64,000 nucleotides of DNA from Nesterenkonia marinintestina (GTDB lineage Bacteria > Actinomycetota > Actinomycetes > Actinomycetales > Micrococcaceae), in NCBI RefSeq assembly GCF_025420485.1, contig NZ_JAOEFD010000001.1, positions 434,001 to 498,000 of the forward strand, read 5' to 3'. Position numbers and translations under genes: made by a program. Below are positions 27,887-36,049 of the stretch, one piece after another. Every line of letters starts with the position of its first letter. Position 1 is the first letter of the stretch. The notes beneath the pieces were generated by a model. It ran no database searches. It was not told the DNA's origin and was given only the letters and a program-made list of their open reading frames with translations.

Positions 27887-28291
27887 ATGACCGCCACCCC
27901 CACCTACTGCCTGACCGTGGACGACCACATCATGATCGCCCACAGCCTCGACCATGAGTTCTTCGGTCCCGCTCAGCAGCTGCACGGTGCCACGCTGCAC
28001 ATCCGGGCGGGCTTCCACCGCGTGGGACTCGACCCGCACGGTGTGGTGATGGACATCGGCGCGGCCGCAGGAATGCTCTCCCAGGTCCTCGACCCGCTGC
28101 GGCATCGGAATCTGGACGAGCATCCGGACTTCTCCGCCAAGCTGAGCACCACCGAAGTGATCGTGACCTACATCGCGCAGCGGCTGGTCGCCGATCTCCC
28201 CCCGGAGCACGGTCTCAGCGCCGTCGAGGTGCAGGCCGATGAGAATCCCCAGGCACGCGCCTCGGTGCGCATCGATCTCACCGAGGCATGA
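27887..28291 (+). CDS. 6-pyruvoyl-tetrahydropterin synthase / QueD-like protein with altered active site
   Basis: Protein of 134 residues with the T-fold of the PTPS/QueD family, inferred from the order IAHSL, QLHGATLHIRA, GVVMDIGAAAGMLSQVLDPLRHRNLDEHPDF and STTEVIVTYIAQRL. In canonical QueD three histidines bind zinc (HxL and LHGHN) and a Cys four to five residues before LHG is catalytic. Here His19 and His33 are kept, the second His of HGH is Ala35, His38 could substitute, and the Cys position is Gln30/Gln31. It is therefore unlikely to be a standard enzyme. It is translationally coupled (ATGA) to the next glycosyltransferase. Confidence 0.75.
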   Translation: MTATPTYCLTVDDHIMIAHSLDHEFFGPAQQLHGATLHIRAGFHRVGLDPHGVVMDIGAAAGMLSQVLDPLRHRNLDEHPDFSAKLSTTEVIVTYIAQRLVADLPPEHGLSAVEVQADENPQARASVRIDLTEA

Positions 28292-29361
28292 TCCCCGGGC
28301 AGGATCGGTCCCCGCCGACGCCGACGGAGCTCATCTGGGTCACCCCGCAGACCGATCTCACCGGCGGGGGCACCCTGTACAACCTGCGGACCCTACGCGC
28401 CCTGGAGGACCTGGGTGTCGGAACGATGCGTCTCGACGCACCGGGGAGGTGGCCGGTGCCCGCGGCCGACGACGTCGAGTCGCTGGGGTCCCGCCTGCGG
28501 ACCGCACGCGCGGACCGACCGGAGGCCGTCGTCGTGGTCGACGGGCTCATCGCCGCCGGAGCGCCGCAGCTGTTCTCCGGCGACCCGCCTGCCGCCGACG
28601 TGCTGCTGCTGCACCTTCCGGTCGCGCGCGACGGCGCCGAAGGCGCCGCAGTCGAGCGCGAACGACGTGCTCTCGGACGGGCGAGCCGTGTGGTGGTCAC
28701 CGGCCGCTGGGCCGCCGACCAGGTGCGCGCCATCTGCGGCAGGGACGACGCGGAGATCATCGTGCCCGGGACCGAGCCGCCGGGCCCGACCTTCGACCCG
28801 GGTCGGAATCGGGGGGATGCCGAGCCGACGTTCGCCGTCGTCGCGTCGCTGACCCCTCGGAAGAACCATCGCCTGGTGGGCGAGGCGCTGTCCGGCCTCC
28901 TCGGTCTCAGGTGGCGTCTGCTGCTGGCAGGGCCCGGGGCCGAGACGCCTTTCGGCCGCGCGCGCCTGGCCGACCTGGATCGTCTGATGCCCGGTCGCGT
29001 GAGCCTGCGCGGGCAGGTCGCACCCGAGGACATGGACCGCCTCTGGGCGGAGACCGACCTGCTCCTGCTGCCCTCGACGGCCGAGACCTACGGGATGGTC
29101 GTCACCGAGGCCGCGGCGCGCGGGATACCGGCCTTCGTCTCCGCCGGGACCGGTGCCGCCGAGTCCGTCGCCGACGCCGGCCGGGCGCTGCCGGTCGACT
29201 CTCCGACCGAATGGTCACAGGCGCTGCGCCGGTGGCTGAACGATCCGCGGGAACGGGAGGAGCTGGCCGCTGCGGCGGACCGGCGGCGCGATATGCTCCC
29301 GACATGGCGGCAGAGCGCACTCCGATGGACGCACCTCGTCCGATCCCTGAGGACTGGCTGA
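28288..29361 (+). CDS. Glycosyltransferase family 4-like
   Basis: GT-B-type glycosyltransferase of 357 residues. Features are DLTGGGTLYNLRTLRALEDLG at the N-terminus, VVASLTPRKNHRLVGEALSGL in the middle, LLLAGPGAETPFGRA, and the donor-site region LLLPSTAETYGMVVTEAAARGIPAFVS. The ATG overlaps the stop of the PTPS-like gene (ATGA). The partner proteins suggest it acts on an unusual pterin-, lipid- or sugar-type product. The substrate is not deducible. The downstream methyltransferase begins inside its 3' end. Confidence 0.8.
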   Translation: MIPGQDRSPPTPTELIWVTPQTDLTGGGTLYNLRTLRALEDLGVGTMRLDAPGRWPVPAADDVESLGSRLRTARADRPEAVVVVDGLIAAGAPQLFSGDPPAADVLLLHLPVARDGAEGAAVERERRALGRASRVVVTGRWAADQVRAICGRDDAEIIVPGTEPPGPTFDPGRNRGDAEPTFAVVASLTPRKNHRLVGEALSGLLGLRWRLLLAGPGAETPFGRARLADLDRLMPGRVSLRGQVAPEDMDRLWAETDLLLLPSTAETYGMVVTEAAARGIPAFVSAGTGAAESVADAGRALPVDSPTEWSQALRRWLNDPREREELAAAADRRRDMLPTWRQSALRWTHLVRSLRTG

Positions 29362-30173
29362 GCCTGCGGGAGGGCGCCGACGCCCGGGCCCGCGCCGGCA
29401 CGCGCGAGTCGGTCCGCGCGCTGGTGGCGCGGCATCGCCCCGACGTCGTCGTGGACGTCGGCACGGGGACCGGCGCCGGGTCGCGGTGGTCGGCTCCCCT
29501 GCTCGACGGCGACGAACAGTGGGTGCTCATCGACCACGACCCCGCCCTGCTGCGCACCGCGGCCTCCGGTCTGCGTGCCGCCGGTGCGCGCGGTGGGATC
29601 ACCGAGGAGCTGGCCGATCTCTCCTGCCTCTCCCGGGTCCTGGACGAGCACCGGCGGGGCGATGCCTCGGTCCTGGTCATCACCTCGGCGCTGCTGGACC
29701 TGCTGACCGAACCGCAGCTGACCGGTCTGCTCGACGACGTCGCCTCCTACGGAGTTCCTCTGGTGGCGGCGCTGACGGTGACCGGCGGGTGGCGGATCGA
29801 TCCCGACGACCCCGAGGACGACCTCGTCCGACGCGCCTTCGACGGACATCAGCGCCGCGGGGACCGGCTGGGTCCGCAGGCGGCGGACCGTGCACGGGCT
29901 CTCGCGGAGGCGCGCGGTCTGCCGGTGCGCGCCCTGCCCACACCCTGGCTGTTGGATTCGACGGCCGGCGCCCGAGACTCGTCCCTGATCCGTCGGCTGC
30001 TGACGGATCGCGTCGAAGCTGCGGCGGAGGAGCTGGACCACGTCGGCGATCGGGACGGCGCGGAGCAGGCGCAGCGTTGGCTCGCACGGCGGCTGGACCG
30101 GCTCGCCGGCGACGGGCTGTCGCTGCGGATCGACCACGTGGACCTGCTGATCGGTGGGGCGTGCGGGACTTGA
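29304..30173 (+). CDS. Class I SAM-dependent methyltransferase
   Basis: Protein of 289 residues with SAM motif I VVVDVGTGTGAGSRW near residues 47-61, motif II LIDHDPALLRTAASGLRAAGA, and then DASVLVITSALLDLLTEPQ. The start at 29304 overlaps the glycosyltransferase by 58 bp; ATG 29325 is an alternative. The last six codons run into the tRNA gene on the opposite strand, so the stop codon is provided by tRNA sequence. It is the fourth gene of the dehydrogenase / PTPS-like / GT / methyltransferase run, and the methyl acceptor is unknown. Confidence 0.8.
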   Translation: MAAERTPMDAPRPIPEDWLSLREGADARARAGTRESVRALVARHRPDVVVDVGTGTGAGSRWSAPLLDGDEQWVLIDHDPALLRTAASGLRAAGARGGITEELADLSCLSRVLDEHRRGDASVLVITSALLDLLTEPQLTGLLDDVASYGVPLVAALTVTGGWRIDPDDPEDDLVRRAFDGHQRRGDRLGPQAADRARALAEARGLPVRALPTPWLLDSTAGARDSSLIRRLLTDRVEAAAEELDHVGDRDGAEQAQRWLARRLDRLAGDGLSLRIDHVDLLIGGACGT

Positions 30174-30229
30174 ACCCGCGACCAAAAGATTATGAGTCTT
30201 CTGCTCTGACCTGCTGAGCTAACGCCCCG
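30156..30229 (-). tRNA. tRNA with CAT anticodon (elongator Met, or Ile2)
   Basis: A clean 74-nt cloverleaf on the minus strand: 7-bp acceptor GGGGCGT/ACGCCCC, D arm GCTC/GAGC, anticodon stem GAAGA/TCTTT with loop CTCATAA, T arm GCGGG/CCCGC with TTCAAGT, discriminator A, no encoded CCA. The anticodon CAT means elongator tRNA-Met. The loop and TTGGTCG variable-region sequence are also close to the isoleucine tRNA whose C34 becomes lysidine, so identity is open between the two. It overlaps the methyltransferase end by 18 bp. Confidence 0.93.
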
Positions 30230-30238
30230 AGCACCGGC

Positions 30239-31453
30239 TCAGTCTACCGGCTCGTCGTCGGTGTACTGGTGCAGGCTGACCTCGTCGGCGCCGCGATAGA
30301 TCGCCTCGAAGGCGTCCATCGTGGTGGCGATGGAGTGACGTCTGGCCATGGTCCGGCTGTGCTCGCCCATGCGTCGGCGCTCCTGCGGGCTCAGCCGGAT
30401 CACCGACTCGAGCTTCGCCGCGAGGTCCGTCGGGTCTCCGGGCACGAACAGGTGGCCGTTGCGTCCCTCCTCGACCAGGTGCGGCAGCGCCAGGGCGTCG
30501 GCGAGCACCACGGGCCGCCCCGCCGACATGGCCTCCAGCGAGACCAGGGACTGCAGTTCGGCGGTGCCCGGCTGGCAGAACACGTCGGCCCTCAGGTAGG
30601 CACGGCGCAGGGCCGCATCGTCGACGTGGCCGAGCATGCGCACCCGATCCGACAGCCCGAGCCGGACGATCCTGTCGCTGAGCAGGTCACGCTGCTCACC
30701 GTCGCCGACGACGTCGAGGCCGATGTCGAGCTGCGGGTCGGTCGCCGCGACCGCGTCGATCAGCACGTCGACGTTCTTCTCCACGGCGAGGCGGCCGACG
30801 AACAGCACCGTCGGACGCGGTGCCGGCTCGATCGTCTCCCCCGGACGCAGTCGATATTCGTTGAGGTCGATGCCGTTCGACAGGGGCAGCACCCGATCGA
30901 AGCCGCCCTTCCTCCGCATGGTCTCAGCCGCCAGGGGCGTCGGAGTCGTGACCACTGAAGCCTGACCCATGAGCCGGTTCATGTCCCGCCACGAGTTCTT
31001 CGCCACGATCCGACAGAACCAGGCGGGGAACGGAAGGAAGGGATCCAGGTTCTCCGGCATGAAGTGATTGGTGGCGACCAGTCGGATCCGTCGCCGCACG
31101 GCGGCGTCGATGGCGGCCTTGCCCACCATGTAGTGACACTGCACGTGGACCACATCGGGACGGATCTCCTCCAGGAGTCGGTCCATGGCCGGGCCCACCT
31201 TCCACGGAGGGCACAGTCGATAGTACTCGTGGGTCGGCGCCGGGTAGGAGCGGAAACGATGGACGACCGCCTCCTCGTGGTGCCGGACGGTGTCCGGACC
31301 GGATTCGTTGCGCGCGGCGGCCACATGGACCTCATGACCCTTGGCGGTCATGCTCCGTGCGAGACGCTGACAGAAGACGGCGGCACCGTTGACGTCGGGC
31401 GGATAGGTGTCCGCGGCGATCAGGATGCGCAGCTTCTTCTCATCCGAAGGCAT
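30239..31453 (-). CDS. Glycosyltransferase family 4 (PimB-like)
   Basis: GT-B glycosyltransferase of 404 residues, starting at ATG 31453 (AGAGG four bases upstream). It has LRILIAADTYPPDVNGAAVFCQRLARSM at the N-terminus, PTVLFVGRLAVEKNVDVLIDAV, and a donor region FCQPGTAELQSLVSLEAMSAGRPVV. The pattern resembles mannosyltransferases that act on phosphatidylinositol or glycolipids in actinobacteria. It is followed upstream by a phosphatidyltransferase gene, a natural pairing for lipid mannosylation, but the sugar is not proven. It ends 9 bp from the tRNA gene. Confidence 0.85.
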   Translation of the reverse strand: MPSDEKKLRILIAADTYPPDVNGAAVFCQRLARSMTAKGHEVHVAAARNESGPDTVRHHEEAVVHRFRSYPAPTHEYYRLCPPWKVGPAMDRLLEEIRPDVVHVQCHYMVGKAAIDAAVRRRIRLVATNHFMPENLDPFLPFPAWFCRIVAKNSWRDMNRLMGQASVVTTPTPLAAETMRRKGGFDRVLPLSNGIDLNEYRLRPGETIEPAPRPTVLFVGRLAVEKNVDVLIDAVAATDPQLDIGLDVVGDGEQRDLLSDRIVRLGLSDRVRMLGHVDDAALRRAYLRADVFCQPGTAELQSLVSLEAMSAGRPVVLADALALPHLVEEGRNGHLFVPGDPTDLAAKLESVIRLSPQERRRMGEHSRTMARRHSIATTMDAFEAIYRGADEVSLHQYTDDEPVD

Positions 31454-31523
31454 CGGCCTCTGAGAACCTCCCCGGGGCCATTCGCCCCAACTCGTCGTCC
31501 GGCGGCCCGAGCCGAGTGCCCCC

Positions 31524-32195
31524 TCAGCTCGACGGCGGCGCCGGTGCGGCCGGCGTCGTCGACCACCGGGCCCTGTCGCGGGGCTCGATACCGTCCCGCC
31601 GCAGCCGCACCGCCTTGGCACGTGCTTTCAGCAGGTAGTCGAGTGCCGCCCCCATATGCATTATGCCGCCCAGCGCCAGCAGCACCACTCCGGCGTCGGT
31701 CACCGCCGTCTCCCGCAGCTCCGGGGTCCGTCCCAGCAGGACCAGGGGTGCGGCGACCAGCAGCGCCGCGGTGCGCAGCTTGCCCAGCACGGAGACGGGG
31801 AGCTCCGGAGAGCCGCCGAAGAGCAGGGACGCGTTGAGGAACAGCACCATGTCGGCACCGACGATCACCAGCAGGACCCACAGGGGAGCGTCCGAGAAGA
31901 TCACCAGCGTCAGAGTGACGATGATCAGCGAGAGACGGTCGGCCAGAGGGTCCAGCCACTGCCCCACGACGCTGGCCTGGTCGAATCGTCGGGCCAGATA
32001 CCCGTCGATCCAGTCGGTGCTGCCCAGCACGACGAGGACCCAGAACGCCGCCCAGTCGTGGCCGACGGCCACGAGCCAGACGAACACCGGGACCAGGGCG
32101 AACCGTGCCGCGGTGATGAGGTTCGGGACGGTCCAGAACGTCTCGTGGAGGGTCGGAACCTCACCCTCACGGGTCCCTGCTCCGATGATCCTCAC
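31524..32195 (-). CDS. CDP-alcohol phosphatidyltransferase (PgsA-like)
   Basis: Membrane enzyme of 223 residues with about five TM segments. The canonical signature is STDWIDGYLARRFDQASVVGQWLDPLADR (D-G-x2-A-R-x8-G-x3-D-x3-D), complete. It resembles PgsA-type phosphatidylglycerophosphate synthases and related cardiolipin or inositol-phosphate transferases. The start used, ATG 32195, lies in a 15-residue hydrophilic lead. With cdsA and the second CDP-alcohol transferase it contributes to phospholipid head-group synthesis. A C-terminal Pro/Ser/Ala tail is low complexity. Confidence 0.87.
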   Translation of the reverse strand: MRIIGAGTREGEVPTLHETFWTVPNLITAARFALVPVFVWLVAVGHDWAAFWVLVVLGSTDWIDGYLARRFDQASVVGQWLDPLADRLSLIIVTLTLVIFSDAPLWVLLVIVGADMVLFLNASLLFGGSPELPVSVLGKLRTAALLVAAPLVLLGRTPELRETAVTDAGVVLLALGGIMHMGAALDYLLKARAKAVRLRRDGIEPRDRARWSTTPAAPAPPSS

Positions 32196-32283
32196 ACCCG
32201 TCCTCTCAGACCGGCCGACGTCGTCGACCGCTCACCGCGCGACCGGCGCGTGCGCAGATCGGGTGCGCACGCGCCGTCGTCGG

Positions 32284-33093
32284 TCACTTCCTGACGAGTT
32301 CGCGCAGAAAGACCGCTCCCGCGGCGGTCGAGGCACCCAGGACCGCCAACGGACGCCACCGGGCCGAGACGAACTCGCCGACGTCGTCCATGGCGGAGTC
32401 CTCCCGACGGGCTCCCTGTCCTCCCCCGGCCTCGTCCTTCTGCGCGTCCCGGTGGGAGTCGATCTCCTCGTCCGACTGGGCGTAGATGTCGTCGACGACG
32501 GATCCCAGGTGGTCGCGCCGCAGCGCGGTGCGGCGCAGCAGCTCCCGGTACGGCACGGGCTCGGGCTCGCCCTCCCCCGGGCGGTTCTCCTTCTTCTGGC
32601 GCTCGGCCTCCGCCTCGGCCTCCTCCTTGCGGCGGCGCTTCTCCTCGTCGGCCCGGTCCAGGCTGGCGGGGTCGAATGCGCTGCCCTCCCTCAGGACGCC
32701 CAGGTCCATGCGCAGTCCGCGCACGGCGTCCTGGGGCATCAGGGGCAGGGCACGCTTGAGGACGATGAAGCCGATCAGCGCCAGGATCAGCGCAATGACC
32801 AGGAAGATGCCGGCCACGATCAGCGCGGCCAGCCAGATGTCGAAGAGGAGGGCGAAGGCGCCGACGGCGGCGACGACCAGCGCGATCACCAGCAGGGTCA
32901 GCAGCAGCAGCCCTCCGACGAAGAGCCCGGCGGCGATCCCGGCCGTGACGCCCTTGGACTTCATCTGCCCCAGGGCCAGTTGGAGCTCGTCGGCCACCTG
33001 CTTCGGTCCCAGCCGGAGCAGGACTTTGACCTGGTCCAGCGTCGAGGGCTGTCCGGCGTCGGTGCGGTTCTGCCCTGCGCTTTGCTGTGCCAC
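32284..33093 (-). CDS. Phage-holin-family-like actinobacterial membrane protein
   Basis: Protein of 269 residues. The GTG start at 33093 is chosen because AGGAGG lies seven bases upstream; a longer reading would add a short leader. The N-terminal half has two long hydrophobic helices around residues 50-115 (LFVGGLLLLTLLVIALVVAAVGAFALLF, IVAGIFLVIALILALIGFIVL). A highly charged Glu/Arg/Lys-rich region follows, and a hydrophobic C-terminal helix comes last. The layout matches the actinobacterial holin-superfamily-III group of cell-envelope proteins, which are not viral. Function unknown. Confidence 0.6.
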   Translation of the reverse strand: MAQQSAGQNRTDAGQPSTLDQVKVLLRLGPKQVADELQLALGQMKSKGVTAGIAAGLFVGGLLLLTLLVIALVVAAVGAFALLFDIWLAALIVAGIFLVIALILALIGFIVLKRALPLMPQDAVRGLRMDLGVLREGSAFDPASLDRADEEKRRRKEEAEAEAERQKKENRPGEGEPEPVPYRELLRRTALRRDHLGSVVDDIYAQSDEEIDSHRDAQKDEAGGGQGARREDSAMDDVGEFVSARWRPLAVLGASTAAGAVFLRELVRK

Positions 33094-33223
33094 CACAGCG
33101 CCTCCTGCGAAACACTCGTCGTACGTGGTCAGCCCCCCGGTCAGGGGCACGTGCCTAAACTACCACCCCGTACGGGAGGTCACCCCCGACCTGGGAGCCG
33201 GAGGTCCGGCCTACCATGGAGGC

Positions 33224-33616
33224 ATGCCCGAGAACTACGACCTCGACGAGCTCTACGCGAACACCTACACCGAGGAGGACCAGCGGGAGTTCGAGAGTCA
33301 GCCCGTCTCGGAGAAGCGTTTCCTCACCGCCTGGCTGCTCGGCCTGCTGCTGGGACTGGTCGGCGCCGACCGCTTCTACCTCGGCAGGACGGGTTCCGCC
33401 GTGGCGAAGCTGCTGACCGTCGGAGGCCTGGGCGCCTGGATGCTCATCGACCTGTTCCTGCTGCTCTCAGGGTCGCTGCGCGACCGGCAGGATCGGCGGC
33501 TCGACGGCTACACCCGCTGGGCCGGGCGCTGCGCCGCGGTGACGATCCTGGCGGTCGCCATGACGCTGGTGCTGGGGCTGATCATCGGCACGTCGACGGC
33601 GGTCACCTCCGGCTGA
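33224..33616 (+). CDS. TM2 domain-containing protein
   Basis: Protein of 130 residues with the TM2 domain: WLLGLLLGLVGADRFYLGRTGSAVAKLLTVGGLGAWMLIDLFLLL matches the G-x-x-G-x-D-R-F-Y-L-G motif and a second TM. A third hydrophobic segment is at the C-terminus, and an acidic tail precedes the domain. It may be leaderless: TACCAT at 33212-33217, then six bases, then ATG 33224. GGAGG is too close to serve as a normal SD. Function unknown; such proteins are widespread in actinobacteria. Confidence 0.8.
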   Translation: MPENYDLDELYANTYTEEDQREFESQPVSEKRFLTAWLLGLLLGLVGADRFYLGRTGSAVAKLLTVGGLGAWMLIDLFLLLSGSLRDRQDRRLDGYTRWAGRCAAVTILAVAMTLVLGLIIGTSTAVTSG

Positions 33617-33673
33617 CGGTCGCGGCACGCGCCGCCCGGGGCCGAGTCGGCCGGGGCCGGAGGACCCGCGGCC

Positions 33674-34519
33674 TCAGTCCTCGTCGATCCGGCCGATCGG
33701 CGTGCGCTTCTCGGCCTGGAACTCGTCCTCGATGCGTCCGGCCGCCCAGTAGGCGGACAGCGACATCGCCTTCCGATCCAGCCCGCGCTCGGACACCAGC
33801 AGCCGACGGGCCTTCTTCATCTCCCCGCGCTCCCCGTGCACGAAGACCTGGACGTCGCCGTCGGGCAGCTCGAGCTCCGCGAGCGCCCGGACCAGTCGGG
33901 CACGCTCAGGGGCGAAGTCTCCCCCACGGTGCAGCCAGCGCACCTCGATCCCGTCGGGCGCGTCGAGCGGGATCTCTTCGGCGGCGTCTGACACCTCGAG
34001 CAGCGCGACCCCGACGGCCTTCGGAGCGTGCCGCTCCAACCACTCCAGGGCGGCGGCCACCGCGGGGATGGCCGACTCGTCACCGGCGAGCAGGTGGAAG
34101 TCCGCCTCGGGCCTCGGCGCATAGGCGCCTCCCGGTCCGAAGAAGCTGATCGCGTCTCCGGGGCGGGCCTGCTGGGCCCACCGGCCGGCGGGACCGTCGT
34201 CGCCGTGGGTCACCATGTCCACCCAGATCTGTCGGGCGGTTCGGTCGATCCTGCGGACGGTGTAGGTCCGGGTGACCGGCATCTCCTGCGGGGGCAGTCG
34301 CTCGCGCAGAGCCTCCAGGCCGAAGGGTCGGGAGAGTCCGAGCGACGGGTCGGCGAAGAGCAGCTTGATGTACTGGTCCGTGGCGTCTTTGAAGTCCAAG
34401 GCGTCGAACCCGGCACCGCCGAGGACCAGCCGTCGCAGGTGCGGGGTGAGTCGGACGGTCTCGTGGACCTCCAGCAGGTGCTCGACCCGGACCTTGCGCG
34501 GACGCTGCGGCTCAGCCAT
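33674..34519 (-). CDS. Siderophore-interacting protein (FAD-dependent ferric reductase)
   Basis: 281-residue flavoprotein of the SIP/ViuB family that reduces iron-loaded siderophores in the cytoplasm. The FAD-binding motif RTYTVRR is present, and the FAD region ends GPGGAYAPRPEADFHLLAGDESAIPAVAAALEWL, which includes the characteristic GDESAIPA. The C-terminal ends with VFVHGERGEMKKARRLL and SAYWAAGRIEDEF, both conserved. It stands alone, with purU upstream on the same strand, so no siderophore cluster is visible here. Confidence 0.9.
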   Translation of the reverse strand: MAEPQRPRKVRVEHLLEVHETVRLTPHLRRLVLGGAGFDALDFKDATDQYIKLLFADPSLGLSRPFGLEALRERLPPQEMPVTRTYTVRRIDRTARQIWVDMVTHGDDGPAGRWAQQARPGDAISFFGPGGAYAPRPEADFHLLAGDESAIPAVAAALEWLERHAPKAVGVALLEVSDAAEEIPLDAPDGIEVRWLHRGGDFAPERARLVRALAELELPDGDVQVFVHGERGEMKKARRLLVSERGLDRKAMSLSAYWAAGRIEDEFQAEKRTPIGRIDED

Positions 34520-34564
34520 GGCTGCGACCTCTCTTTCGGGGTGTGGGACGCGGACCCTCGGTGC

Positions 34565-35440
34565 TCAGAACACGATGGTGGTGCCGCCGTGGCGGATGAC
34601 CCGGTCCTCGCAGTGCCACTTCACGGCCCGGGAGAGCACTGCGCGTTCGACGTCCGCGCCGAACTGGGTCAGCTGGGCGACGCTGTGCTGATGGGAGACC
34701 CGGATGACGTCCTGTTCGATGATGGGGCCCTCGTCCAGGTCCTCGGTGACGTAGTGGGCGGTGGCCCCGATGAGCTTCACGCCACGATCCTTGGCCTTCT
34801 GATAGGGGCCGGCTCCGATGAACGCCGGCAGGAAGCTGTGGTGGATGTTGATCACCGGTGCTCCCACCCGGTCCAGGAACTCCGGGGTGAGGATCTGCAT
34901 ATATCGGGCCAGGACGATGAGGTCGACGTTGCCCCGCAGCAGGTCGAGGTGCTGCGCCTCGGCCGCCGACCGGTCGGTCCGGTCGACCGGCACGTGGAAG
35001 AACGGGATGCCGAAGGATCGGACGTCGGCGGCCAGATCGGGGTGGTTGGAGACGACCATGGTGATGTCCATGGGGATCTCCCCGCGACGGTGGCGCCACA
35101 GCAGGTCCAGCAGACAGTGGTCGGTCTTGGAGGCGAAGATGGCCACGCGTCGTGGTGCTGACACCTCGGTCAGCCGCCAGTCCATGTCGAAGCGGGACTC
35201 GAGGCGCGTCCGGACCGCCTCTTCGACGTCCGGCCGCTTCGCGGCGAGGTTCGGCAGGTGGAACACGGTGCGCTGGAAGAACGTCCCCTCCTCGACCCCC
35301 GTCGAGTACTGGTCCAGGGAGATGATGTTCGCCCCCAGGTCGGTGATCACGTCGGAGACCGCCGCGACGATGCCGTGCTGGTCGGGGCAGCTGATCACGA
35401 GGCGGGCGAGGTCGGCGGTCGAGGCGTCGGCGGACGGCAT
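34565..35440 (-). CDS. purU: Formyltetrahydrofolate deformylase
   Basis: PurU releases formate and tetrahydrofolate from 10-formyl-THF. Protein of 291 residues from ATG 35440, with AGGAG five bases upstream. The N-terminal ACT domain (LARLVISCPDQHGIVAAVSDVITDLGANIISLDQYS) is followed by the formyltransferase-like domain: RVAIFASKTDHCLLDLLWR, ISNHPDL-like VVSNHPDLAADV, and the catalytic region LARYMQILTPEFLDRVGAPVINIHHSFLPAFIGAGPYQKA. Family length is usual. It may share a transcript with the siderophore-interacting protein gene. Confidence 0.96.
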   Translation of the reverse strand: MPSADASTADLARLVISCPDQHGIVAAVSDVITDLGANIISLDQYSTGVEEGTFFQRTVFHLPNLAAKRPDVEEAVRTRLESRFDMDWRLTEVSAPRRVAIFASKTDHCLLDLLWRHRRGEIPMDITMVVSNHPDLAADVRSFGIPFFHVPVDRTDRSAAEAQHLDLLRGNVDLIVLARYMQILTPEFLDRVGAPVINIHHSFLPAFIGAGPYQKAKDRGVKLIGATAHYVTEDLDEGPIIEQDVIRVSHQHSVAQLTQFGADVERAVLSRAVKWHCEDRVIRHGGTTIVF

Positions 35441-35512
35441 GCGCACTCCTGAGGAGAGGGGACTGTCGGACGGGGCCGGGCCCCTCCCGTCCGGCGAGGA
35501 TAGCAGGGCGGT

Positions 35513-36049
35513 TCAGGTCAGCAGGCAGTCGATCGCCCGGTCCGGCCCGGTCGTGATCTGCAGCTCGTCGCGGGTCCGAGGACTGAGGAATCCCGATTCG
35601 ACCATGTGGTCGATCATCGTCAGCAGGGGCCTCCAGAAGCCGTCGACGTCGTAGAGGGTGACCGGTTTGGCGTGCAGCCCCAGCTGGCGCCACGTCCAGA
35701 TCTCGAAGAGCTCCTCGAGGGTCCCGATGCCGCCGGGCAGGGCGACGAACCCGTCCGCGAGCGCGGCCATGCGCTCCTTGCGGGCGTGCATATCCTCGAC
35801 CACCTCCAGACGGGTGATGCCGTGGTGGGCGTCCTCGGCGACGCCCATGTGTGCGGGGATCACGCCGACGACCTCTCCCCCGGCGTCAGCCGCCGCGTCG
35901 GCGACGACGCCCATCAGCCCGACGCGGCCCCCGCCGTAGACCAGGCCGACACCTCGTTCGGCGGCACGCCGTCCCAGGTCGGCGGCGGCCTCGGCGAAGG
36001 CCGGATCCCGACCCGGCCGTGAGCCGGTGAACACTGCGATCCGTTTCAT
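35513..36049 (-). CDS. LOG family protein (TIGR00730)
   Basis: Protein of 178 residues of the LOG (Lonely Guy) / TIGR00730 family, whose members are phosphoribohydrolases for cytokinin nucleotides or related nucleotides. The diagnostic PGGxGTxxE motif is present as LPGGIGTLEELFEIWTWRQLG, and the Rossmann-like start VFTGSRPGRDPAF and VYGGGRVGLMG fit. It starts at ATG 36049, overlapping the NUDIX gene stop as ATGA. The pairing with a NUDIX enzyme suggests nucleotide housekeeping. Confidence 0.88.
   Translation of the reverse strand: MKRIAVFTGSRPGRDPAFAEAAADLGRRAAERGVGLVYGGGRVGLMGVVADAAADAGGEVVGVIPAHMGVAEDAHHGITRLEVVEDMHARKERMAALADGFVALPGGIGTLEELFEIWTWRQLGLHAKPVTLYDVDGFWRPLLTMIDHMVESGFLSPRTRDELQITTGPDRAIDCLLT

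Noticed and set aside
32284-33093. Prophage holin
   Set aside because: The gene belongs to a cell-envelope family named after holins. No lysis, capsid or tail genes surround it.
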